Part shown: positions 16,734 to 25,717 of the stretch, one piece after another
How the letters are laid out: each line of letters begins with the position of its first letter
How positions within the stretch are numbered: position 1 is the stretch's first letter
Assembly (NCBI RefSeq): GCF_046546515.1
Contig: NZ_JBKHKJ010000001.1
Span: forward strand, 186,001 to 250,000
Reading direction: 5' to 3'
Origin: Parasediminibacterium sp046546515
Lineage (GTDB): Bacteria; Bacteroidota; Bacteroidia; Chitinophagales; Chitinophagaceae
Length of the DNA stretch: 64,000 bases
The notes under the pieces: model-generated
Told to the model about the DNA's origin: nothing
The model's input: only the letters and a program-made list of their open reading frames with translations
Database searches by the model: none
Program-made: the position numbers and the translations under genes

Positions 16734-16742
16734 CAAAGAACG

Positions 16743-18227
16743 ATGGCAAATTATTTCAACACGCTTTCCCTGAGGGAGAAATTAGGTCAGTTGGGCGTAT
16801 GTGAGTTTATGGACGGCAGCAACTTTGCCGATGGTGTTTCTGCCTTAAAAGGTAAAAAAATAGTAATAGTAGGTTGTGGCGCTCAAGGGCTGAACCAAGG
16901 CTTGAACATGCGTGATTCGGGTTTGGATGTATCTTATACCCTTCGTAAAGAAGCGATAGAAGGCAAACGCCAGTCATGGAAAAGTGCTACTGAAAATGGT
17001 TTTACAGTGGGTACTTATGAAGAATTGGTTCCTTCGGCTGATTTGGTAATTAACCTTACGCCAGACAAGCAACATACTGCCGTAGTTGGTGCTGTTATGC
17101 CTTTGATGAAACAAAATTCTACATTGTCTTACTCACACGGTTTCAATATAGTAGAAGAAGGGATGCAAATCCGTAAGGATATTACCGTAATCATGGTAGC
17201 CCCTAAATGTCCAGGTTCTGAAGTACGTGCAGAATACCTCCGCGGCTTTGGCGTACCAACCTTAATAGCAGTACACCCAGAAAATGACCCAGAAGGTAAA
17301 GGATGGGAATATGCAAAAGCTTATGCAGTAGGTACAGGCGGCCATAGGGCAGGTGTTTTGAAATCTTCTTTCGTAGCAGAAGTAAAGTCCGATTTGATGG
17401 GCGAGCAAACCATATTGTGTGGCTTATTGCAAACAGGTTCTATCCTTTCTTTCGATAAAATGGTAGAAAAAGGCATTGATGGTGCTTATGCTGCTAAATT
17501 GATACAATATGGTTGGGAAGTAATTACCGAAGCCTTGAAACAAGGTGGTATCACTGCTATGCTGGACAGGCTAAGTAACCCTGCCAAAATCAAAGCTTTT
17601 GAATTGGCAGAAGAATTGAAAGGTATCATGCGTCCATTGTTCCAAAAACACCAGGATGATATCATGAGCGGTCATTTCTCTAAAACCATGATGGAAGATT
17701 GGTCTAATGACGATAAAAACTTACTTACATGGCGTGCAGCTACTGGCGAAACTGCTTTTGAAAAAACAGCGGTTACCTCAGCGAAAATAGCAGAGCAAGA
17801 ATTTTTCGACAATGGCTTGTTGATGGTTTCTTTTGTAAAAGCAGGTGTGGAACTGGCTTTTGAAACAATGGTACAATCAGGTATCAAAGCAGAATCTGCT
17901 TATTACGAATCATTGCACGAAACCCCATTGATTGCAAACACCATTGCCCGTAAGAAATTGTTTGAAATGAACAGGGTTATTTCCGATACAGCCGAGTATG
18001 GTTGTTATTTGTTTGACCATGCTTGTAAGCCACTATTGGCTGATTTCATGAAAATAATTGAAACAGATGTAATTGGTAAAAACTTCAACGAAGGTAAAGA
18101 TGCTGGTGTTGACAATAAAGAACTGATTGCTGTAAACAAATCCATCCGTAGCCACCAAATTGAAGCGGTAGGTGCTGTTTTAAGGCAAGCGATGACTGAT
18201 ATGAAAACGATTAATACGGTTGCGTAG
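16743..18227 (+). CDS. ilvC: Ketol-acid reductoisomerase, class II (long form)
   Basis: NADPH- and Mg2+-dependent isomerisation and reduction of acetolactate or acetohydroxybutyrate. At 494 aa it is the long class II type as in E. coli (491 aa), with a duplicated C-terminal knotted domain. The Rossmann motif IVGCGAQGLNQGLNMRDSG is at residues about 40-58, with the following SYTLRKEAI region setting NADPH preference. The EFFDNG and EYGCYLFDHA blocks belong to the two KARI domains. It is the last gene of the ilv cluster and is followed by a terminator. Confidence 0.97.
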   Translation: MANYFNTLSLREKLGQLGVCEFMDGSNFADGVSALKGKKIVIVGCGAQGLNQGLNMRDSGLDVSYTLRKEAIEGKRQSWKSATENGFTVGTYEELVPSADLVINLTPDKQHTAVVGAVMPLMKQNSTLSYSHGFNIVEEGMQIRKDITVIMVAPKCPGSEVRAEYLRGFGVPTLIAVHPENDPEGKGWEYAKAYAVGTGGHRAGVLKSSFVAEVKSDLMGEQTILCGLLQTGSILSFDKMVEKGIDGAYAAKLIQYGWEVITEALKQGGITAMLDRLSNPAKIKAFELAEELKGIMRPLFQKHQDDIMSGHFSKTMMEDWSNDDKNLLTWRAATGETAFEKTAVTSAKIAEQEFFDNGLLMVSFVKAGVELAFETMVQSGIKAESAYYESLHETPLIANTIARKKLFEMNRVISDTAEYGCYLFDHACKPLLADFMKIIETDVIGKNFNEGKDAGVDNKELIAVNKSIRSHQIEAVGAVLRQAMTDMKTINTVA

Positions 18228-18259
18228 GAAGTGGATTGATAATTGATAAATTTTATAGT

Positions 18260-18297
18260 AAAGCCTGCGGTTAAATAATCGCAGGCTTTATTTTTTA
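18260..18297 (+). terminator. Terminator after ilvC
   Basis: AAAGCCTGCG (18260-18269) and CGCAGGCTTT (18280-18289) around a ten-base loop, followed by ATTTTTTA. Confidence 0.88.
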
Positions 18298-18303
18298 AAT
18301 GTC

Positions 18304-18429
18304 TTAATCAATAAACCTGTTTTCTGGATTTTTACCGGTATGAAATACGGCATATACAACAATGTCTTTACCTAAATAATTCCTTATCAAAAGAATACCA
18401 GGATTATTTGGCAACCTTAGAAACTAAAC
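18304..18429 (-). pseudogene. C-terminal remnant of a RelE/ParE-type toxin gene
   Basis: Reading the minus strand gives LRLPNNPGILLIRNYLGKDI, then VVYAVFHTGKNPENRFID and a stop, about 40 residues. The pattern 'PG...I.NYLGKDIVVYAVFHT..NP' resembles the C-terminal beta-strands of RelE/ParE family toxins. An in-frame stop precedes it and no antitoxin gene is present, so it is a dead fragment. The rest of the 18.3-18.77 kb spacer holds nothing I recognise. Confidence 0.45.
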
Positions 18430-18772
18430 ACACTTGGGATAAGGATTTTTATTAATTCTAGGTTTAAAAAGAAGCCATCACTAGGGACGGATCTTTTTGA
18501 AAAGATTTTTACTTTACCCAAATTTGAATTAAATTACAACTTATTGAATAGCTAGAGAAAGTCCCAAATTTTCCTTATTCCCTTAAGATTAAAATTCATC
18601 AAAATAGTACGCCGTTTAAAACAACTGTGCAAGATTTCATTTGTTTTTCATCCATTTCCTAAAAGTTTTTTTGCCGTTCTTGGTGTTTTGTAGTACTTCT
18701 GCTTTTAGTTCCACTTTAAAAATCTATTGACCAGCAAATTGGCTAATACAGCAGCTACAGACAAGCAAGCCC

Positions 18773-19876
18773 ATGAATAGTTTTATTAGCCAAAAGTTTA
18801 AGTTCTATTCTTTCCTGTCCATGGTTTTGTTGGTTTTTGTACATGCCTACAACTTAAACGCAAGGTACCTGCAGCCATTTTCTATTGTGGAGGAGCGGCT
18901 TACTTGTACTAGCTTTTTAGAATATTGGCTGGCCAATGGCCTTTTCAGGTTTAGGATCCCCATGCTGTTTATTATTTCAGGCTATTTAATGTCTATCCAC
19001 GACTATAAGCCATACAGTGAAAGAACAAAAAAACGCTTGCGGACTTTGTTGATCCCTTACCTTTTATGGAGTGCTTTTGCATTGCTGCTAACTTATTGCT
19101 TACAGTTGTTCCCTGTTACTGCACTTGCAGTACAAGGCTCGGAATTGCTGCAAGCCGGCGAAGCTCAGCCTGGCCTACCTATTCATTGGGGCAATGTTTT
19201 GTACAGGTGGGCTTTTGCCCCTATTGCTTTCCAGCTTTGGTTTATTCGCTCGTTATTGGTGTATAGCATCGCTTACCCGCTTATTGTTAAAGCAATAAAA
19301 CAAAAACCTGTAATATGGTTTGGCATTTGCTTTTTGCTCTGGCTGCATACTATCGGCATACATTTTATTGAAGCCGAGGGAATGCTGTTTTTTTCGCTGG
19401 GCATTTATATCCAAAAAACAAGTTTCGATATAGAAAAACCTGCTAAATGGCTTCGGCTTGTACTATGGCTTCCTGTTTTTTTGGTGGCCAGCATTATAAA
19501 AACAATTATTGCTTTTTATTTGCCTTGGGGCATACCTTCTTTTATCATCCTTTCTTTATTACATAAAACCACTGTATTTGCTGGGTTGATAACTATTTGG
19601 TATGGCTGCGACAAAATGGTGCTCTACTTCACAAGTAAAAAATGGTTTATGTGGGTTTGCCCTTTTTCGTTCATTATCTATGCTATGCACGTGCCATTGG
19701 TCAATTATTGCAATAGCATAGTTTTTACTTATTTTAGTCATGTTCCGCATCTTCGGCTGGTTGCGTTTATTGTACTTCCCCTTCTTATTTTGCTTTTTAC
19801 AATTGCCATAGGTGCCATATTTAGGCTGGTATCGCCAAAACTGTATGGTATTTGCACGGGCGGCAGGGGGATGTAA
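18773..19876 (+). CDS. Acyltransferase 3 family membrane protein
   Basis: A 367-aa integral membrane protein with about ten hydrophobic segments. The first segment is FYSFLSMVLLVFVHAYNLN, whose His fits the catalytic position of acyltransferase-3 proteins, and FRIPMLFIISGYLMS matches the second family motif (PxFFxISGYL). A cytoplasmic basic loop (SERTKKRLRTLLIPYLLW) follows, as is typical. It is unlike the acyltransferase at 2.2 kb in detail. It stands alone and the substrate is unknown. ATG 18773 is the first in-frame start. Confidence 0.85.
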   Translation: MNSFISQKFKFYSFLSMVLLVFVHAYNLNARYLQPFSIVEERLTCTSFLEYWLANGLFRFRIPMLFIISGYLMSIHDYKPYSERTKKRLRTLLIPYLLWSAFALLLTYCLQLFPVTALAVQGSELLQAGEAQPGLPIHWGNVLYRWAFAPIAFQLWFIRSLLVYSIAYPLIVKAIKQKPVIWFGICFLLWLHTIGIHFIEAEGMLFFSLGIYIQKTSFDIEKPAKWLRLVLWLPVFLVASIIKTIIAFYLPWGIPSFIILSLLHKTTVFAGLITIWYGCDKMVLYFTSKKWFMWVCPFSFIIYAMHVPLVNYCNSIVFTYFSHVPHLRLVAFIVLPLLILLFTIAIGAIFRLVSPKLYGICTGGRGM

Positions 19877-19882
19877 TAACTA

Positions 19883-21166
19883 TTATTTGTTGAACCCTAG
19901 TTTCCCTTTGTCATTGGCAGCAGCAATTACCTTTAATATATAGGTTAGTGCTTCCCTTTCCTTATCAATATTTATATCCATTGCCTTGCCGTAAGTTGAT
20001 TGTATTTCTGGAATAAAAAAAAGCACAGGCATATTGGCTTTGTAAAAACAAGCGTGGCAGCCTACACTCATTCTACTGCTGTCAAATGAAACGGGGTATT
20101 GAGGGTTAGTGGCCGATTTTGCAATTTCACCCCAAATGGGCGAAGTGGTACAACCGCCAATGGTTATATTTTTAGTTGTGTCCCAACTGGCAACGCCATC
20201 CATATCAACCATATAGTTAGGCGTAACAGCAATGGTAGGGTGTTGTAGCCAGTATTGGCTGCCCAACTGACCCGCATCCTCCCCACCGGAATGCACAAAC
20301 AAGTAGTTGTTATTTTTAGCATTACACATGCTTAGCAGCTTGCTTATTTCTATCATCCCTGCCGTGCCAGCAGGGTTGCTTGTTAAAGATGAACCAACTA
20401 TTACCGTATTGGCAGCACCATTGTTGATGTACCCTATCACATTGTGTGTTTTATGGATAGACCAGCCAATATCCACGTTAATAGACACTTTTTGCGTGGC
20501 AGTTTCATCTTTAAAAAAATCAGTCAACCCCTCTCTCGTAATATAAACAATAGGCATCATGGCCGTTGATGCTGTATCTGTTTTTACAAACTGGATACTA
20601 TCGGTAGTGTTGCCACTATTATACAAAAACAAAGCAGTTGCCCCTTTAGCTGTTATTTTTGCTATGTGTTTTTTAATGGCTTCTGCCATATTAAAATTAT
20701 GGATATTAGGATTGTCTTCTAGCCAGTCTTTCACGTCTTTAAACCAAATTTTACCAGGCTCGTTTAAAGACATTGCTACCGCAGACGCTACTGTTTTGCT
20801 AGCGCTGAACGCCAGTGGGAAGAAGTGCTTATTTACAATAGCATCCCTGCCATTGATTACCAGTTGCGTAGCTGGCTTTATTTCCCTGCCCTCGTTTATT
20901 GCTATTTCCTGTATATACCCATCATTCCCCGCCGGACCTATATTGGCTTTTTTGTATTGGGCTATTAAGTATTGCGTAATTGCCATTTCCTTATCAAGGC
21001 CAGCGAGCGAGTCGCTGTAAAAATATTGCAGGTGTGCTTTAATATTGGCAGTTAGCACGGCTTTGTCCTTGGCTTCCTCTGCCGCTAATAGCAATGCTTT
21101 TTTCCGCTTACTTTGGGCAACAAGCAGCAAGGGACAGCAAGCAAGCATTATTAGTAGCATCCTCAT
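19883..21166 (-). CDS. M28-like secreted protein lacking typical zinc ligands
   Basis: A 427-aa protein with signal peptide (MRMLLIMLACCPLLLVAQS). The order resembles M28 aminopeptidases: an N-terminal helix with early YFYSDSLAG, a PA-like insert (ATALFLYNSG...PIVYITREGL), then HNVIGYINNGAANTVIVG and the SGGEDAGQLGSQYW block. In active M28 enzymes the HxDH, the DDN and a late His bind two zincs. Here these read GSSL, NPAGTAG and VGCHACFY, so the first two sites appear lost while the Glu-containing GGEDAGQLGS is kept. Catalysis is doubtful, and it may be a pseudoenzyme. It ends six bases from the convergent acyltransferase. Confidence 0.72.
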   Translation of the reverse strand: MRMLLIMLACCPLLLVAQSKRKKALLLAAEEAKDKAVLTANIKAHLQYFYSDSLAGLDKEMAITQYLIAQYKKANIGPAGNDGYIQEIAINEGREIKPATQLVINGRDAIVNKHFFPLAFSASKTVASAVAMSLNEPGKIWFKDVKDWLEDNPNIHNFNMAEAIKKHIAKITAKGATALFLYNSGNTTDSIQFVKTDTASTAMMPIVYITREGLTDFFKDETATQKVSINVDIGWSIHKTHNVIGYINNGAANTVIVGSSLTSNPAGTAGMIEISKLLSMCNAKNNNYLFVHSGGEDAGQLGSQYWLQHPTIAVTPNYMVDMDGVASWDTTKNITIGGCTTSPIWGEIAKSATNPQYPVSFDSSRMSVGCHACFYKANMPVLFFIPEIQSTYGKAMDINIDKEREALTYILKVIAAANDKGKLGFNK

Positions 21167-21311
21167 ATTACCAACAGTGTAGGTTACAAATGTAAATGAT
21201 GATTATTTTTATATTATATTCCATTAGTATGAAAGGTTTATTTTATAGCAAAAAAATAGCCAAACTCGTTTTAGGAGGTAAATTTGCCATGCTAAGTATA
21301 TATTCGTAGCC

Positions 21312-22322
21312 ATGTCTTTATTACAAGTCTTAGATATTTTTGCAAAAACGGAACGGGGCAATGGACTGTCTGGTATCAACTTTACCCAAAACAAATACCA
21401 GAAAATAGCCGTTGCTGGGGAAACAGGCTCGGGCAAAAGCACGCTCTTGAAAATTGTAGCCGGGCTGGCCCAGCCTTCTGCAGGGCAGGTATTGTTTGAT
21501 GGTAAAAAAGTAAAAGGCCCGTTTGACCAATTGATACCTGGCCACAAAGGCATTGCCTACTTGTCGCAGCAATTTGAATTACCCAATTTTTTAACCGTGG
21601 AGCAGGTGCTTATTTACGCAAACCCCTTGTGGGATGTTGATGCGGAGAAAGACGAAGTTGCCAAAGCCCTGTATGAGACTTGTAAAATAACACACCTATT
21701 AACCCGTAAAACAGACCAGCTTTCTGGCGGCGAAAAACAACGGGTGGCCCTTACAAGGCTACTGCTTACTGCACCCAAGCTTTTGCTATTGGATGAACCA
21801 TTCTCGAACTTGGACATGGTGCATAAAAACATTTTGAAAGAGGTACTAAACGAGGTAAGTGAAAAGTTAAGCCTTAGCTGCATCATGGTGTCGCACGACC
21901 CGTTGGACACGCTTTCGTGGGCAGATACTATATTGGTAATGAAAGATGGGCAAATTATTCAACAAGGCACGCCAGCATATATTTACCGTCACCCGGCAAA
22001 TGAATACATAGCCGGGCTTTTTGGAAAGTACAATAGTATAACTGCGGCAATAGCAGCAGCGGTTTTTAATATACAGGCTTTGCGAGGCAAGGAAGATATG
22101 CTATATATAAGGCCTGAATGCTTTAGGCTATCTTTAAACCCAACAAGCAACAGCCTAAAAGGCATTGCAAACAAGCTATTTTTCTTCGGTAGTTACTACG
22201 AAATGGAAATAATGCTTATAGGTAATAACACCATTACTGTAAAAACAAATACCTCGCAAGGCATAAAAAAAGGCGATGCGGTTTATGTTTCATTGTTGGC
22301 AGATGTGTTTGCGATTAACTAA
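21312..22322 (+). CDS. ABC transporter ATP-binding protein, orphan
   Basis: A 336-aa ATPase with Walker A GETGSGKST (residues 36-44), Q-loop near 86, signature LSGGEKQR (137-144), Walker B LLLLDEP (157-163), NLD D-loop and switch His195. The roughly 100-residue C-terminal extension (LYIRPECFRLSLNPTSNSLK onward) resembles a TOBE-like regulatory domain, as in PotA/CysA/FbpC importers. No permease or binding-protein gene lies beside it. The substrate is not predictable. It is divergent from the M28-like gene by 145 bases and convergent with dnaX. ATG 21312 precedes the first strand. Confidence 0.9.
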   Translation: MSLLQVLDIFAKTERGNGLSGINFTQNKYQKIAVAGETGSGKSTLLKIVAGLAQPSAGQVLFDGKKVKGPFDQLIPGHKGIAYLSQQFELPNFLTVEQVLIYANPLWDVDAEKDEVAKALYETCKITHLLTRKTDQLSGGEKQRVALTRLLLTAPKLLLLDEPFSNLDMVHKNILKEVLNEVSEKLSLSCIMVSHDPLDTLSWADTILVMKDGQIIQQGTPAYIYRHPANEYIAGLFGKYNSITAAIAAAVFNIQALRGKEDMLYIRPECFRLSLNPTSNSLKGIANKLFFFGSYYEMEIMLIGNNTITVKTNTSQGIKKGDAVYVSLLADVFAIN

Positions 22323-22390
22323 CCAATGTTTTATATTCTTACAAATGGTTTAAATGAACAACTGAAATCTATAATGTTAGGTGTAATTTC

Positions 22391-24265
22391 CTAATAATCC
22401 AACTCCAACTTCAACTTGTCCCTCAGTTCCCTTAGCAAAGGGTATTGCTCGGCAATACGCTCAAAACGTTGCTTACTGTTCAGGTTTGCCGTTACGGGTA
22501 CTTCGTCTTTTGTGCCTTCGTTTAGTTGGAAATTAAAACTGATGCTATTATTGTGGTAATGCCGTTGCAGGTATTCCAGCATCATGGTTTTTTCCTGTTC
22601 TATAAAGCGTTGCTGCAAGTTGCTGTTTATACATATCGTGAAAGTGGCTTCATCCTGTATTAACAAAGTTGCCTGATAAAAAGCATTGCCAACAGATACT
22701 TGGTTGTCTTCCTTTAGTTTGTTGGTAAACTTGTCCCAATGCGCTTGCAATGTTTCCATAGTCAGCGGTATAGGTTCTTCTACTACCTGCACAGAATAAC
22801 GGTCGCCATATTTTGCACGCAAGGCATCTAGTATATTCCTTTTGCCATCCCCCATTGGCGGGGCCGGCACGGGCTTTACAACCTGCATTGGCGGTGGCTG
22901 GAGTATGGTTTGCGTAGTGGTTGCATACTGCGTTTCGGGCATATAGGGCTGCATCGGAGAAGTTGCAGGTGCATATTCCTGTGCAGGTGCTTTTTGCTGT
23001 ATGGCAGGCTTTTCTTCTACATACAATTTACCTATGTTGTTGGGCATAGGTATTACCGTTGCAGGTGGTGTTTTTATTTGTATAGATGCTATGGGCTTGT
23101 ACTGGATAGCCACTGGGCCGTCCACCCTTTTTTTCCTTACTAGGTTGCCGTCTTGCACAGATAGCTCAATGGCTTGCTGCAAAAAGTTCAGCTTTATAAT
23201 CACCAGCTCCACATGCAGCCGCTTGTTGCGGGCCATTTTAAAGTTTACTTCTGCCTCGTTCAGTATGTTCAAGGCACTTACCAAGTAGCCAGCGTTTACG
23301 CTTGCTGCCACAGTCCTGTATTTTTCCTGCATACCCTCTACCACGTCTAGCAGTTGGATGGCTCGGGCATCTTTGCACACCAGTATGTTCCTGATAAACT
23401 CGGCAAATCCATTCAGCACCATGTCGCCCTCAAAGCCTTTGCGGTTTATTTCGTCATACAGCAGCATACCACCGGCCATGTCCTGTTGTTGCAAGGCTTC
23501 CAACAGTTTAAAATAATAATCGTGGTCTAGTATGTTCAGGTGTTCCAGCGTATTTTGGTAGTTTACTTCGCCACTGGTAAAGCTCACTATCTTGTCCAGG
23601 ATGCTTAGTGCATCCCTCATGCAGCCTTCGCTTTTCTGGGCAATAATCTGCAAGGCTGCTTTTTCTGCATGTACCCCTTCCTTGCCAATAATTTCCTCTA
23701 GGTGTTCTACCGTGTCATTGGTGGTAATCCGCTTGAAATCGAATATCTGGCAGCGGCTAAGGATGGTAGGCAGTATTTTATGCTTTTCAGTAGTTGCCAA
23801 TATAAAAATGGCATAAGGTGGTGGTTCCTCTAGTGTTTTCAAGAAGGCGTTGAAGGCACTTGTGGTAAGCATGTGTACCTCATCTACTATATATACCTTG
23901 TATTTGCCAGCTTGTGGCGCAAAGCGTACCTGCTCTACTAGGCTGCGGATGTCGTCAACCGAGTTGTTGCTGGCCGCATCCAGTTCATGTATGTTCATGC
24001 TGCTGCCCGCATCGAAGGAAACGCAACTGTTGCAAGTATTGCAGGCCTCGCCCTCTGGGGTTTGGTTGGTGCAATTGATGGTTTTTGCCAAGATCCTGGC
24101 GCAGGTGGTTTTGCCCACACCCCTAGGGCCGCAGAACAAAAACGCATGTGCCAACTGGTTGTTCCTGATGGCGTTTTTAAGCGTTGTGGTTATATGGCTT
24201 TGCCCCACGACTGTATTAAAGTTTTGCGGGCGGTACTTACGGGCAGAAACAATGAATTTATCCAT
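22391..24265 (-). CDS. dnaX: DNA polymerase III subunit gamma/tau
   Basis: Clamp-loader AAA+ ATPase of replication, 624 aa. It contains Walker A GPRGVGKTT (46-54), a zinc module with Cys65, Cys75, Cys78 and Cys81, the DEVH Walker B (128-131), TLEEPP sensor region and SRC arginine finger (170-172). Domain III ends near residue 370. A Pro/Gln-rich linker leads to a C-terminal domain expected to be tau-type (EEPIPLTMETLQAHWDKF onward). It starts MDKFIVSARKYRPQNF, the family start. Whether a shorter gamma is also made cannot be seen; no clear slippery site stood out. Confidence 0.95.
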   Translation of the reverse strand: MDKFIVSARKYRPQNFNTVVGQSHITTTLKNAIRNNQLAHAFLFCGPRGVGKTTCARILAKTINCTNQTPEGEACNTCNSCVSFDAGSSMNIHELDAASNNSVDDIRSLVEQVRFAPQAGKYKVYIVDEVHMLTTSAFNAFLKTLEEPPPYAIFILATTEKHKILPTILSRCQIFDFKRITTNDTVEHLEEIIGKEGVHAEKAALQIIAQKSEGCMRDALSILDKIVSFTSGEVNYQNTLEHLNILDHDYYFKLLEALQQQDMAGGMLLYDEINRKGFEGDMVLNGFAEFIRNILVCKDARAIQLLDVVEGMQEKYRTVAASVNAGYLVSALNILNEAEVNFKMARNKRLHVELVIIKLNFLQQAIELSVQDGNLVRKKRVDGPVAIQYKPIASIQIKTPPATVIPMPNNIGKLYVEEKPAIQQKAPAQEYAPATSPMQPYMPETQYATTTQTILQPPPMQVVKPVPAPPMGDGKRNILDALRAKYGDRYSVQVVEEPIPLTMETLQAHWDKFTNKLKEDNQVSVGNAFYQATLLIQDEATFTICINSNLQQRFIEQEKTMMLEYLQRHYHNNSISFNFQLNEGTKDEVPVTANLNSKQRFERIAEQYPLLRELRDKLKLELDY

Positions 24266-24577
24266 AACAGGGATGCAAGATAAGGAAAAGTGGACAGTGG
24301 TGAGTGGTGAGTAGATAGTGATGGGTGCATTTTAAACCTTCGCTTTTAATTGTTTTCAATTTAGAAGAAGCATACGCATTGATTCTGGAAGGCCCAGTTA
24401 ACCCCATATAAAACATAGCTGATGACGCATACCACCACACTTGAGCCCTGACCCTGCCACGCAAGGAATGCAAGGGTTTGTACTATGGCTTGGCAGTGCA
24501 TTTTTCCCTAGATTTCAAATATTAGGCCTTACTTAAACGTAACTCATTGAAATACAGTGTTTTATGTTTTTTAAGAG

Positions 24578-24665
24578 TGCGTATTTTATGCGTATTTTGT
24601 GCCTACTTTTTGCGTGTTTTGTGCTTACTTTGTGCATATTTTGTGCGTACTTTCTGCTTGTTTTT
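24578..24665 (+). repeat. 11-bp array A1: eight units, consensus TGCGTATTTTG
   Basis: Eight uninterrupted units of exactly 11 bp, each starting TGC (TGCGTATTTTA, TGCGTATTTTG, TGCCTACTTTT and so on). Positions 4 and 6 vary and the T run is kept. 11 is not a multiple of three, so it is not a coding repeat. Confidence 0.9.
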
Positions 24666-24827
24666 TGAATAAAAATAACATATTAAAACTTTTTTATTTT
24701 GATATTAAAAATAGTGCCACTAGGTTAAAGACCGATGCCAAGGAACCGGTTCGGTTGGAGCCTAATGTGTACAAAGGAGCCATTTGCTGTAAAATTGAGA
24801 ATAATTTACGGGCTATTTAAAAGTACA

Positions 24828-24884
24828 ATCCTATATGGGGGAAATTTGGGATGCTCATGGGGGAATTATGCCCCCATATAGGAT
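24828..24884. repeat. CCTATATGGGGG hairpin of element A
   Basis: ATCCTATATGGGGG (24828-24841) and its exact inverse (24871-24884) with a 29-base spacer that itself has an alternative ATGGGGG/CCCCCAT pairing. The same motif occurs at 52629 and 62697. Confidence 0.8.
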
Positions 24885-24998
24885 ATTTATTTTGGGCTAT
24901 ATACCTATCCATGCCAACTTTACATTAAAACAGGAACTAGCCACATTTGCTTTAGCTCTAGCACCCGTTGGTAGTTGGCTTAGGAAAATGATAATCCA

Positions 24999-25086
24999 CT
25001 ATCAAAATCTTATCAGTTTCTTATCAATAAATTATCATTCTACTATCATAAAACTATCATTCCATTATCAATAAATTATCATAAAA
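24999..25086 (+). repeat. 11-bp array A2: eight units, consensus YTATCAnnnnA
   Basis: Eight uninterrupted 11-bp units (CTATCAAAATC, TTATCAGTTTC, TTATCAATAAA, TTATCATTCTA, CTATCATAAAA, CTATCATTCCA, TTATCAATAAA, TTATCATAAAA). The core YTATCA is constant and the other five bases vary. Confidence 0.9.
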
Positions 25087-25345
25087 TTCACTTAAATTAT
25101 AATAAAAAATGAGGCTTAAAAAAATAAAAATAGCTGAATAACAACGAGTTACGGGCAATAAAGTAAAATAGCAAAAAAAAATAAATCACGAAAAAGAAGA
25201 GAAAAAATATTTCACATATTCACCTAGTGCTTCAATTGCCTTTGCTAGGAGGGTTTAGGGCGAGGAGTCTAGTACAATCAATTAGTTATGCTGCAGCTAA
25301 TAAAAAAGCGAAGGTTTGAAATGCACCCCCACCATAAATTAATAT

Positions 25346-25374
25346 TTTGTACACTTTCTAAGCCGTATTTTTAC
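25346..25374 (+). promoter_or_regulatory. Candidate promoter of the acidic small protein
   Basis: TTTG (25346-25349) and TATTTTTAC (25366-25374) with 16 bases between. Similar TATTTTTAC boxes precede HU and bTHX. Spacing is slightly short for the phylum. Confidence 0.35.
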
Positions 25375-25391
25375 AACCTAAAATAAAACCT

Positions 25392-25652
25392 ATGGCTACT
25401 TATTCTGATTTGGAACTGAACAGCTATTACTTGGTGATAGAAAATGAAGGCGATGAAATTTCATTGGTGCAGCCACTAATGGAAACAGATGCCTGCGTGC
25501 TTTTAATGAATCTGGACGAGTATGAAAATACTTACTGGCGCAAGAAAAGCGACGATTTGTTTGAATTGGTGGACGAACTGACAGAAGAACAACTGGAAGA
25601 GTACGAAAACCTGTTTGACGAGGAAGATGAAGACGAGGATTATGATGACTAG
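25392..25652 (+). CDS. Small acidic hypothetical protein
   Basis: An 86-aa protein, MATYSDLELNSYYLVIENEG..., with a strongly acidic C-terminus (EEDEDEDYDD) and an estimated very low pI. No signal, membrane segment or known motif. It has its own candidate promoter and a strong terminator, which supports a real gene. The frame is free of rare-codon clusters. Function unknown. Confidence 0.7.
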   Translation: MATYSDLELNSYYLVIENEGDEISLVQPLMETDACVLLMNLDEYENTYWRKKSDDLFELVDELTEEQLEEYENLFDEEDEDEDYDD

Positions 25653-25686
25653 CTGAAACAATTTTATTAGAACCTACCTTAAAAAG

Positions 25687-25717
25687 AGCCTGCATTTTTT
25701 ATTGCAGGCTTTTTTTA
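25687..25717 (+). terminator. Terminator of the acidic small protein
   Basis: AGCCTGCA / TGCAGGCT stem with an eight-base loop and T7. Confidence 0.88.

Larger units (their letters stand above)
24323..25328. mobile_element. Element A: about 1 kb non-coding element with 25-bp TIRs and two 11-bp arrays
   Basis: Left end 24323-24347 and right end 25304-25328 are inverted repeats with 24 of 25 identical positions (GGGTGCATTT...CGCTTTT). Between them lie a 19-mer AACTCATTGAAATACAGTG (24541-24559), eight 11-bp units (24578-24665), a 14-bp inverted repeat hairpin (24828-24884), and eight different 11-bp units (24999-25086). No ORF with protein-like composition is present and no flanking target duplication was found. 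It lies between dnaX and a small acidic gene. Best read as a non-autonomous mobile or regulatory element of unknown type. Confidence 0.5.

Noticed and set aside
22391..24265. Programmed frameshift in dnaX
   Set aside because: No A-run slippery site with hairpin was noticed at the end of the gamma part, so only the long product is annotated.
24835..25074. 79-codon plus-strand frame through element A
   Set aside because: It reads through the hairpin and the 11-bp array; the 'protein' is a by-product of AT-rich repeats.
24578..25086. CRISPR array
   Set aside because: The units are 11 bp, contiguous and without spacers, and no cas gene is in the window.
24999..25086. Replication origin (TTATCA units as DnaA boxes)
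   Set aside because: The units share only part of TTATCCACA, and there are three loci with differing cores and no replication initiator gene beside them. Kept only as a weak alternative.
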